Below are positions 1 to 6,004 of a stretch of DNA of 7,330 nt, piece by piece. The DNA comes from SIG440 sp045647905. Lineage in GTDB: Bacteria; Bacillota; Clostridia; Monoglobales; Monoglobaceae. Within the stretch, counting starts at the first letter, position 1. Every line of letters starts with the position of its first letter. The stretch covers positions 1 to 7,330 of the forward strand of contig JAZRMZ010000121.1 of the NCBI GenBank assembly GCA_045647905.1, given 5' to 3'. Made by a program: the position numbers and the translations under genes. The notes under the pieces were generated by a model. The model saw nothing but the letters and a program-made list of their open reading frames with translations. It was not told the origin of the DNA and made no database searches.

Positions 1-272
1 TATACAATCTTCATATCCAATGTTTTATATTTATGGGCTGCAATATCGCGAAATCCTGAAATTTCTTTCCAAGGGATTTCATTGTGCGAAGACCGAAATT
101 CTTCAGTAAGATTTTTCACAAGCTCTCCTATGTTTATTACTGTCATCCCGATCGCACGTTTCAAAAGCTCACTTTCCATAAATGCACACAAATCAGCATC
201 ACCTAAAAGTTGTATAGCAACATTTGCTTCATCCACTATTTTTTGTAACGTTATAACATCCCTATGCTGCAT
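1..272 (-). CDS. hepT: HepT-like HEPN toxin (DUF86 family), 3' end cut by window edge
   Basis: The first 90 codons are visible and run off the left edge without a stop; the family is usually about 110-145 residues. It recalls DUF86/HEPN proteins: a helical chain, an 'NIGEL' segment (residues 47-51) matching the family's conserved IGE motif, and R75-DIAA-H80-K-Y82, an exact RX4HXY motif. In characterised HepT proteins this motif forms the RNase active site, and its Tyr is the residue that the partner MntA modifies with AMP. The ATG at 272-270 lies inside the end of the upstream nucleotidyltransferase gene, an 11-base overlap that implies translational coupling. It would act in the cytoplasm as the toxin of a type VII toxin-antitoxin pair. 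The family call is strong. Whether it is an active toxin cannot be judged, because the C-terminus is missing. Confidence 0.88.
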   Translation of the reverse strand, partial: MQHRDVITLQKIVDEANVAIQLLGDADLCAFMESELLKRAIGMTVINIGELVKNLTEEFRSSHNEIPWKEISGFRDIAAHKYKTLDMKIV

Positions 273-552
273 ACAAAGACACCACCTTGTTTATTTCAAT
301 CAATGAATCTTCAGGAACAGGTAAGGTTACCACATCTACAGATACGTTAAGTAGCTCTTCCATCCTATTCTTAATCTTACAAAGCGTTAATAATGTAATC
401 ACAGCATCGGAATCAAACTCAATAAGAATATCCACATCGCTCTCAGGCGTGCTGTTTCCTTCTGCATAAGAACCAAATAACTGTATTTTGACCACAGGGT
501 ACTCTTCAGCAATAATCTTAGCAACATTTGAAATCTGGTTTATTGTTAGCAT
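262..552 (-). CDS. mntA: MntA-like minimal nucleotidyltransferase (antitoxin)
   Basis: A 96-residue protein of the small (about 100-residue) nucleotidyltransferase-fold family. The signature GSX10DXD is intact: in the longer reading from codon 561 it is G30-S31 then D42-V-D44, followed by a third carboxylate, D76 in 'VSVDVV', as expected for the metal-binding triad. In characterised MntA/HepT pairs this enzyme transfers AMP from ATP to the Tyr of the HepT RX4HXY motif and so neutralises the toxin. I chose the ATG at 552-550 because GAGG (564-561) sits 8 bases upstream. An in-frame GTG at 561 would add three residues but overlaps that ribosome binding site. The toxin gene begins inside its last codons. 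A promoter with a perfect TATAAT lies upstream. It appears independent of the metabolic genes to its right. Confidence 0.88.
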   Translation of the reverse strand: MLTINQISNVAKIIAEEYPVVKIQLFGSYAEGNSTPESDVDILIEFDSDAVITLLTLCKIKNRMEELLNVSVDVVTLPVPEDSLIEINKVVSLYAA

Positions 553-598
553 TACCAACACCTCTTTCCTTTAATTTTATAATAGTTTGTCTCTATAT

Positions 599-627
599 AT
601 TATACTACTAAGTCAACAAATTTACAA
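599..627 (-). promoter_or_regulatory. Predicted sigma-A promoter of the mntA-hepT operon
   Basis: On the minus strand TTGTAA (627-622) is separated by 17 bases from a perfect TATAAT (604-599). The expected transcript start near 592 gives a leader of about 40 bases ending in the AGGAAAGAGG ribosome binding site. A second hexamer, TTGACA at 649-644, has only a weak -10 (TGTAAA, 626-621) at 17 bases. The region is very AT-rich, so chance matches are easy; the consensus -10 and its location make the first pair the better candidate. Confidence 0.55.
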
Positions 628-755
628 CAACTTTTTTAAATTATGTCAAATTAATTAGTTTTTATATATAATACTCTATTTCCCTTAAAAACGCAATACC
701 TTTTATTATAGCTACAATCCTTCTCGACAAAAAATCACCCGAAGCAAAATAAAAC

Positions 756-788
756 ACCAAATTTGTCAATCGTTTTGGCAAATTCGGT
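756..788 (-). terminator. Candidate rho-independent terminator
   Basis: In a minus-strand transcript bases 788-779 pair with 765-756 to give a 10-bp stem with one G-U pair (785 with 759) and a 13-base loop. It is followed at once by the U-rich run GTTTTATTTTG. The stem is weaker on the plus strand because the G-U pair becomes an A-C mismatch, which favours minus-strand use. It lies about 225 bases past the stop of the ceramidase-like gene, so the M20/ceramidase-like operon would have a long 3' untranslated end. The low GC of the stem limits confidence. Confidence 0.42.
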
Positions 789-842
789 TTAAATCTTTGT
801 TGTTTTTATGTACGCAACTTTAACAAAAAGCCTAAGAAGGAA

Positions 843-877
843 AACAAGCAGCCCCCATTTCAGGAGAAATGCTCGTT
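843..877 (-). other. Bulged hairpin, possible 3' UTR structure or weak terminator
   Basis: On the minus strand AACGAGCA (877-870) pairs fully with TGCTTGTT (850-843), counting one G-U pair. Inside it TTTC (869-866) pairs with GAAA (861-858) around a TCCT loop, leaving TGGGGGC (857-851) as a one-sided bulge. The downstream sequence TTCCTTCTT is pyrimidine-rich but not a clean U tract. The G-rich bulge is unusual for a terminator. It could instead be an RNA processing or stability element, or the end of a decayed repeat. Confidence 0.3.
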
Positions 878-1012
878 GCCACACTTAGCCAATGGAAAAA
901 GATTGCGTAAAAATAAATCAATTTTTTATTGTTTTATTCTCCGCATTGATATATTTGTCCAATAATATAAATCAACCCACTTTTTGGAGTTTATCTTTCA
1001 AACTTATTCTTT

Positions 1013-2359
1013 TTAATTTTTTAAATCATTCAACAAAGTTTTGCCTTCTTCTATCAAATATTCAGCAACACCCGCCTTGAAACTTGAACTGCGTGCTTCA
1101 TAACCTCCCTCATCATATGCATCTTGCATTGGGAAGTAGCCCTCACTTCCGTTTGTCAGGCAAGTGGGAATTACAAGTTCCCAATCTTCGGCCACCTTGA
1201 GAGCACGACCGATTCCCGTAAATGGTTCACCGGGAAGACCAATTAACGCCACATTGCCGATTCTGATACCACTCAGATTCATTTCAAAACTGTCGGGACC
1301 ATTTTCAAGTCTGACCATACGCGCAGCCTCTGCAACAACAGTTGTGAGCATCATACCTTTGAATGGAATTTCATCATCACGACCCGCATTGTGAAGGTCG
1401 TTGATTTCCTTTGCCTTGGGCATATCCTCAGGTTTGGGAAGATTTGCAGGAACATTGATTACTCTTTTTACGAATCCCACCGAATCAACATTCACATACT
1501 TAACCTTGTCATAGGCCTGCAAAACACCACCCGTCACAACTCTTGCAAGATATTCTGCATGAGCATAACCTCTGGCAACGTCATCAAAGTCCATAAACAT
1601 CCCATTGAGAAATCCGCCTGTGGGGTGAACATTAACATGGTTCACATCACCCTGCATTCCGTTTACAAAAATACATTTTGTATTATCCAGAATCTTTTCA
1701 ACATCCTTTCGGAGTAGGCCGCACCAGTCAGCAGAAATCAGATTTCCACCCACAACATCGGGATGATTTGCAAAGTTCACAAATACAATAGTCTCTGCAC
1801 CCTCTCGGTCAAAGCGAAGAACACTTACTCTTTCATCAACGTCACCGATAGGTGCAACAATATCAGGATTATCAACACCGGGATTGGTCTTAACACTTCC
1901 GTCCTTCATACGAAAACGTCTCACAAAAGCAATATTTGGTGCTTCACCGATGCCCCAACCCATTTTTGCAGGTTTCAGGTCATCAAGGGCAAATTGTGCC
2001 ACGTCAGCAATTCTTCTTGAGAAAAATGTATAGTATTCTCTTTCAAGTTCACTTTCAGAATCCAATTCAAGATAGGGACCCGCGTGTGTATGAGTTGCAG
2101 AAATGTATACTGCATCTTCGTCAAGTCCCGTTGCCTTTACAACAGATGCTTTGAGTTCCGCAATCACCTTTTGATTAATTCCGCAATGATCGACAGCTAT
2201 CACAACAGCCGTTGTTTTTCCGTCGGACACAGCCATTGCATTAATTTCCAAATCATCCAGAACACCCTCTGCCAATCTGGTTTTATAATATCCGGCAATT
2301 CTTATCCCCATTGGCGGATTCACATTCACTCTTCCAAAACCTATTTTCAAATTGTTCAC
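1013..2359 (-). CDS. Neutral/alkaline ceramidase-like metallo-amidase (cytoplasmic)
   Basis: A 448-residue protein that matches the N-terminal catalytic domain of neutral/alkaline non-lysosomal ceramidases, zinc enzymes that hydrolyse the amide bond of N-acyl lipids. It opens with 'NPPMGIRIAGYY' (14-25). Candidate zinc ligands are in T-H90-T-H92-A-G-P, in 'FANHP' (H199), in 'LPGEPF' (E378) and in 'NGSEGY' (Y408), the same order as in Pseudomonas ceramidase. The motif GDVSPN is here GDVNHV (237-242), so Asn240 replaces the reported catalytic Ser. There is no signal peptide and no C-terminal beta-sandwich, unlike secreted ceramidases of about 650 or more residues. The substrate may therefore be another N-acyl compound. 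The start is GTG at 2359-2357, six bases after AGGAGG (2371-2366). It follows the M20 gene by 10 bases and is probably co-transcribed with it. The fold call is strong; the substrate is unknown. Confidence 0.85.
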   Translation of the reverse strand: MNNLKIGFGRVNVNPPMGIRIAGYYKTRLAEGVLDDLEINAMAVSDGKTTAVVIAVDHCGINQKVIAELKASVVKATGLDEDAVYISATHTHAGPYLELDSESELEREYYTFFSRRIADVAQFALDDLKPAKMGWGIGEAPNIAFVRRFRMKDGSVKTNPGVDNPDIVAPIGDVDERVSVLRFDREGAETIVFVNFANHPDVVGGNLISADWCGLLRKDVEKILDNTKCIFVNGMQGDVNHVNVHPTGGFLNGMFMDFDDVARGYAHAEYLARVVTGGVLQAYDKVKYVNVDSVGFVKRVINVPANLPKPEDMPKAKEINDLHNAGRDDEIPFKGMMLTTVVAEAARMVRLENGPDSFEMNLSGIRIGNVALIGLPGEPFTGIGRALKVAEDWELVIPTCLTNGSEGYFPMQDAYDEGGYEARSSSFKAGVAEYLIEEGKTLLNDLKN

Positions 2360-2365
2360 CGTAAA

Positions 2366-2371
2366 CCTCCT
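2366..2371 (-). promoter_or_regulatory. Ribosome binding site fixing the GTG start
   Basis: A perfect AGGAGG lies six bases before the GTG at 2359. Its first bases are part of the TAG stop (2372-2370) of the M20 gene, so termination of one gene places the ribosome on the start signal of the next. This supports translational coupling and a non-ATG start. Confidence 0.75.
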
Positions 2372-3623
2372 ACCTTAGACTGCTTGTAACAAAATCAGCA
2401 AGCACCTTGGTATAACCAAGAAGCTTGTGGCACTCAATAAATTCATCGGGCTGATGTGCTCCACCAACCGCATCAAAATCCTGACCCATTCCAAAGCCGA
2501 AGGCTCTGGGGCTGCCGTACTTGATGAATATTGACAGGTCCGAAAGACATGATGCAACAGGGGTGATTTTCAGATTGGGTGCAACCTCGTGCGACTTTAT
2601 AATCTGCTCCATCGCCGCATTGGGAAGTTCTGTTCTTCCAAAGTGGAAAAATCTTGTTGTCATTTCAATCTTCACAAATTCAAGACCGATCGGGTCAAGC
2701 TTTTTGGAAAGAACCTTACCCATTTCGTCAAATTCGGCAAAAATTTCATCCTTTGTCTGGGACGTATAGAACACAGCCTTTATCAGCGCCCTATTCAGGT
2801 CAAAGCCCTCATCACCGCTCCGTATTTCCATAAGTCTTGTGGCTGTTTCGGGAATATTTGTATTCTGACATTCAGGCTGTCTGTTTAACTCGGCTGTTCT
2901 TCTTTTCTTGAACTCATCAAGCTCCGCCTTGACAATATTCAGTCCCTCAAGCATGGGTGCACAAGAATCCAGCGGTGTCTTGCTCTTGATATGCACCTTG
3001 AATTCACCGCCGCCTGATGCCAGCTTCCAAAGTTCAAATTCGCGGCAGTCAAGGCTTATGCATTCATCACAAGGGTATCTGAGACATGCCGCCAATGCAC
3101 CATTACTGCCGCCGTACTCCTCGTCACAGTATACGGTGAACACAATGTCATATTCCGGTGTAATATCTTCTTCCTTAAAAATTTTCATCAAAAGAAGCAT
3201 TGCCGCAATACCGTACTTGTCGTCACAAGCACCTCTGCCGTAAATCTTTCCGTCTCTGATTTCACCCCCAAGGGGGTCAACTGTCCAGTTTGCACGGTCT
3301 GCAATTGGGACAGTATCGCTATGTGCCGCCATCATAATTCGTTTTGAGTGGTCTTTCCCCGGAATAACAGCACTCACGTTGTAACGATTCTCTAAGCCTC
3401 TGCCCGGCCAGTAATCAGGATGCTCCGTAAAGCCTTCAATATCGAGAGGACTGTACATATCAGCCTCGTAACCCATTTTTGTTATTTCATCACGAATATA
3501 TTCAGAAATTTCTTTTTCAAGCCCGTAAGAAGCAAAATTTTGCGAATCAAAAGTTACAAGCTTAGAAAGAATTCCAAAAAGCTCCGCTTTTCTTTTTTCA
3601 ACGCTATCAATTATTTTTTTCAT
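2370..3623 (-). CDS. M20 family metallopeptidase / deacylase
   Basis: A 417-residue protein of the ArgE/DapE/ACY1/carboxypeptidase (M20) family, which uses two zinc ions to split peptide or N-acyl-amino-acid amide bonds. Counting from the chosen Met, the motifs are complete and in order: 'AAHSDTVP' (H101, D103), 'GRGACDDKYG' (bridging Asp at about 134), 'CDEEYGG' (E168 general base, E169 ligand), 'SLDCREFE' (D192) and 'GGAHQPDEF' (H390). The middle third (about 205-330) would be the dimerisation/lid domain. The length is normal and there is no signal peptide. I chose ATG 3623-3621 ('MKKIID') because AAGGA lies 12 bases upstream; ATG 3635 would touch that site and TTG 3665 lies in a hairpin. 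It is the first gene of a pair with the ceramidase-like gene 10 bases downstream. The family is certain; the substrate (dipeptide, acetylated amino acid or N-acyl amino sugar product) is open. Confidence 0.9.
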   Translation of the reverse strand: MKKIIDSVEKRKAELFGILSKLVTFDSQNFASYGLEKEISEYIRDEITKMGYEADMYSPLDIEGFTEHPDYWPGRGLENRYNVSAVIPGKDHSKRIMMAAHSDTVPIADRANWTVDPLGGEIRDGKIYGRGACDDKYGIAAMLLLMKIFKEEDITPEYDIVFTVYCDEEYGGSNGALAACLRYPCDECISLDCREFELWKLASGGGEFKVHIKSKTPLDSCAPMLEGLNIVKAELDEFKKRRTAELNRQPECQNTNIPETATRLMEIRSGDEGFDLNRALIKAVFYTSQTKDEIFAEFDEMGKVLSKKLDPIGLEFVKIEMTTRFFHFGRTELPNAAMEQIIKSHEVAPNLKITPVASCLSDLSIFIKYGSPRAFGFGMGQDFDAVGGAHQPDEFIECHKLLGYTKVLADFVTSSLR

Positions 3624-3662
3624 AGTTATAACCATTCCTTTCTGTGTCAAAAGCACAAAACT

Positions 3663-3688
3663 CAAGTCTGAAAAATTTGTTCAGATTG
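3663..3688 (-). other. Leader hairpin upstream of the M20 gene
   Basis: On the minus strand CAATCTGAA (3688-3680) pairs with TTCAGA (3672-3667) and, across a bulged C at 3666, with TTG (3665-3663). This makes a 9-bp stem with a 7-base loop. It sits directly after an AGGAGGGG (3696-3689) and about 40 bases before the chosen M20 start. The following AGTTTTGTGCTTTTG is only moderately U-rich. It could be a weak terminator/attenuator or an operator-like palindrome. Confidence 0.35.
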
Positions 3689-3730
3689 CCCCTCCTAATC
3701 TCTCATTTGTATGGTGCTTGTCTGTCAGCA

Positions 3731-3758
3731 ATTCTACAGCTTTCAAATATCAATTCAA
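3731..3758 (-). promoter_or_regulatory. Possible sigma-A promoter for the M20/ceramidase-like operon
   Basis: On the minus strand TTGAAT (3758-3753) is separated by 16 bases from TAGAAT (3736-3731). The predicted transcript start near 3724 would give a leader of about 100 bases containing the orphan AGGAGG and the hairpin. The hexamers are imperfect and the -35 overlaps the end of the small Rossmann-like frame. The operon could equally be read through from the upstream glycosidase genes. Confidence 0.3.
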
Positions 3759-3835
3759 ACAGTAACATCCTTTAAATGTGAACAGTATTCATCCATATCT
3801 CCTCCGCCAATCAATATCAAATCTAACTGTTTCAT
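3755..3835 (-). pseudogene. 26-codon Rossmann-like N-terminal remnant (Gfo/Idh/MocA-like?)
   Basis: ATG at 3835-3833 opens a 26-codon frame ending in TGA (3757-3755), 22 bases after the stop of the 705-residue gene. GGAAAG (3849-3844) lies 8 bases before it. The protein begins 'MKQLDLILIGGGD': one hydrophobic beta strand and a GxGG-type glycine loop, as at the N-terminus of NAD(P)-binding oxidoreductases such as Gfo/Idh/MocA enzymes, which are frequent in carbohydrate operons. The remaining 13 residues show nothing I recognise, and no continuation of an oxidoreductase is visible in other frames. The best reading is the stump of a deleted gene. It could also be a leader peptide or chance, since the similarity is very short. 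Confidence 0.3.
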
Positions 3836-3857
3836 TATATTTGCTTTCCACAAATTT

Positions 3858-5975
3858 TCACTCTGATAGAAGCGGCAATAATTCCTCATTAAGTGTCCGA
3901 TGAGCCATCTCTATCTTCCACTCAAGTTGTTCCCTGGAGCACGCATAGTCAAATTCCTCTTCGTAGCCCAGACGAGAATTTGCATCTACCAACGGAATTG
4001 TATCCTCAGCATTGGCTATTTCCCGTTTGAGTATGTCTATCAACTCCAAAACGATTGGTTCAGGATTAACAGCAGGCACCAATGGCTTTGTCGCCTTTTT
4101 GGCATCCTCCAGATTTTTGCGACCTCCAACCCATGTCGGTTTGGCATCAACATATACACCAAGTTTGCCCTTGAGATAATGCCAGCGCTTAACATGCTGT
4201 ATTGTTCTTGCAGTATTTGCAATAAACTTTGATATACCAAGAAGTTCTTTAAGATTTTCGGCTTTACGACCCTCTGTTTTTGCAACTATATCAGTAAGCC
4301 GTCTGCATCCCTCGTCAAAAAGCTCTGTCATCTTCCTGTATTCACTTGTTTCGTAAAAAAGTCTTGTTTCATAATCCAGATTATATGTATAAACGGGATA
4401 TGCCTCATAATTAACACTACTGCCTGTTTCAGGACTTGGGGGAATAAGCTCCCATCTCTTGAAGAACAACGGATAAGACGGCCCTACTCTCGCCGGGCCA
4501 TATTGGTCTTCATTTGTTGATACGCAATGTGATATGCCCTGAGAGAACAATTCAAAAATTTCTATAATCTCATCAACATACTCATCACCATAATCCCTTT
4601 TTATAAGCTTGCGAAGCAATTCATTCATATCAGGCATAGGTAACATATATGCGTATTTTGCCATTTCGGAAATAATGGACGGCCACAAACCATATGTCCA
4701 TGTATCCTGTGTTCCATCCAATTTCCAGTTATCCTGTGCATCGGTAACAGCCTTCCAACGCTTCATCCACCTCTGTGGGGCAGGCAAATACGGAACACCA
4801 CCTATATCCCACGTACCGCCTACGGAATCTGCCTTGGTATACATACGCCTTTTTCCCTCTTTTGCAGTCTTTGACTCTGATACAAAAGCATCAGCGGGGC
4901 CTATCTGCCAAATAGAATAATCGGTGGTTGTTTCTGTTGCACCATTTCCGATGTCAATCGTTTTACCCATCTCGAATGTAGTCATAACAGATACACCCTG
5001 AGGGAGATTACGTACAAGCTCCGTTCTTAAAGCCTCATCAGCATAAAACCAATTGTATGTCCACAAAACAAGCTCTGTTTTCTTTGAATTTTCGTCTATT
5101 ACTCTTTTTATCATTGAAGCAAACTGCGGATAGTCACAACACGGAAACCAACCGGGACTGGGCTTTTCATCATCAAGTGATTTTCTCCATTCTTTTCCGG
5201 TGGTACGTTCATCCTTAGACGGAAATTCACAGCCTTCACCCACCAGAATAACGCCCTTGATATCAGGACATAGCTTAATAAATTTGCCATAGGTGCTTTG
5301 ATAATACTCATAAGCCTCCTCATCATCAGGATGATATATGTTCTTGAACCAGCAAAACGTATACACATCAAGACCATATTCTGACGCCATCTTAATTGTA
5401 TCGTTGAACTCTCTGCATACCTCCCCACCATCTAAAACTTCTTTTTTGGCAATAACTATAACTGCATCAAATCCATAATGTGCAATCTGTCGGAGAAGAT
5501 TTCCGGTATACTTCTTTTGTGGTAAGCCTCCTTGAGCAATTCGTGGTGAAAACCGCATATGTCTTGTAATATCACACTTCTCAATCGACGGTAACTCATT
5601 TATATTCATGCTGTCTTCCAACGCATAACAACCCTGTGCCGCCAATCTTTCATTACTGCCATATATCTCTATACAATTATCTGCTTTTATACGGAATGTC
5701 CTTTCACTCATGGTATCATCAACAGATATAAAAATTGTCTTTTCTTTGCTCTTTTCAGCCGTGGCAATTTCCAACTTTACACCCATTGATACACAGAAAT
5801 ACTCCTGAAGGTCAACTGCCGCATTTTTGAGCACCGTGCCGCAATTGTCATTATATAAAATCTTCCATTCGTCAGTAACAGTTGTATAACCTTCACATAT
5901 TTCCTTCCGGGGATTTATTCTGTTTGGTTTATGCACCTGATTAAGTTTGTTTATAAAGTCGAAATGCTTCTCCAT
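3858..5975 (-). CDS. Predicted glycoside hydrolase (GH67/GH20-like architecture), family uncertain
   Basis: A 705-residue protein. Residues about 30-135 look like the alpha/beta domain found before the barrel in GH67 alpha-glucuronidases and GH20 hexosaminidases ('LKNAAVDLQEYF', 'IEIYGSNERLAAQGCYAL'). Residues about 138-440 look like a (beta/alpha)8 barrel: 'LLRQIAHYGFDAVIVI', 'GLDVYTFCWF', 'KGVILVGEGCEFPSKD', 'ELVLWTYNWF', 'VSVMTTFEMG' and 'GGVPYLPAPQRW'. Residues about 440-705 are mostly helical and end with 'DANSRLGYEEEFDYA', a pattern I associate with C-terminal domains of such enzymes. Acidic residues at predicted strand ends (E247, E250, E335) are candidate catalytic residues, but the GH20 Asp-Glu pair is not obvious. 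It has no signal peptide and is probably cytoplasmic. GAGGAG (5991-5986) lies 10 bases before the ATG, and the esterase gene ends 29 bases upstream, so it is likely in the same operon. A glycosidase role is likely; linkage and sugar are unknown. Confidence 0.6.
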   Translation of the reverse strand: MEKHFDFINKLNQVHKPNRINPRKEICEGYTTVTDEWKILYNDNCGTVLKNAAVDLQEYFCVSMGVKLEIATAEKSKEKTIFISVDDTMSERTFRIKADNCIEIYGSNERLAAQGCYALEDSMNINELPSIEKCDITRHMRFSPRIAQGGLPQKKYTGNLLRQIAHYGFDAVIVIAKKEVLDGGEVCREFNDTIKMASEYGLDVYTFCWFKNIYHPDDEEAYEYYQSTYGKFIKLCPDIKGVILVGEGCEFPSKDERTTGKEWRKSLDDEKPSPGWFPCCDYPQFASMIKRVIDENSKKTELVLWTYNWFYADEALRTELVRNLPQGVSVMTTFEMGKTIDIGNGATETTTDYSIWQIGPADAFVSESKTAKEGKRRMYTKADSVGGTWDIGGVPYLPAPQRWMKRWKAVTDAQDNWKLDGTQDTWTYGLWPSIISEMAKYAYMLPMPDMNELLRKLIKRDYGDEYVDEIIEIFELFSQGISHCVSTNEDQYGPARVGPSYPLFFKRWELIPPSPETGSSVNYEAYPVYTYNLDYETRLFYETSEYRKMTELFDEGCRRLTDIVAKTEGRKAENLKELLGISKFIANTARTIQHVKRWHYLKGKLGVYVDAKPTWVGGRKNLEDAKKATKPLVPAVNPEPIVLELIDILKREIANAEDTIPLVDANSRLGYEEEFDYACSREQLEWKIEMAHRTLNEELLPLLSE

Positions 5976-6004
5976 ATGTTAAAATCTCCTCAAATTAAAT
6001 TATC

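Larger units (their letters stand above)
553..1012. other. 460-base AT-rich spacer without a supported gene
   Basis: This separates the end of the ceramidase-like gene from the start of mntA. No convincing coding sequence is present on either strand; the one open frame on the plus strand (892-1080) is rich in Asn, Phe, Leu and Ile, has no clear ribosome binding site and resembles no family I know. Moving along the minus strand it holds an unexplained AT-rich stretch (1012-880), a bulged hairpin (877-843), a terminator-like hairpin (788-756) and the mntA promoter region (about 690-590). Confidence 0.7.

Noticed and set aside
611..616. TTGACT as the -35 of the mntA promoter
   Set aside because: It lies only 6 bases from the TATAAT; the correctly spaced partner is TTGTAA at 627-622.
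892..1080. Plus-strand open frame of 62 codons in the spacer
   Set aside because: It lacks a good ribosome binding site, overlaps the end of the ceramidase-like gene, and its composition is what AT-rich DNA gives by chance.
1391..1717. Plus-strand open frame of 108 codons inside the ceramidase-like gene
   Set aside because: It lies entirely opposite a gene with clear zinc-site motifs and shows no recognisable domain. The same applies to other opposite-strand frames at 2084-2389, 2908-3243, 3900-4232 and 4609-4920.
3625..3650. TTGACA (3650-3645) and TATAAC (3630-3625) as a promoter
   Set aside because: The spacer is only 14 bases and the transcript would start at or past the M20 start codon.
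3624..3665. Longer M20 start at TTG 3665 or ATG 3635
   Set aside because: The TTG sits in a hairpin without a spaced ribosome binding site, and the ATG at 3635 abuts the AAGGA. The ATG at 3623 begins the region that looks like the family N-terminus.
5111..5431. Minus-strand open frame of 106 codons overlapping the 705-residue gene
   Set aside because: It is in another frame of a continuous gene with barrel-like motifs and has no family resemblance; a shadow frame.
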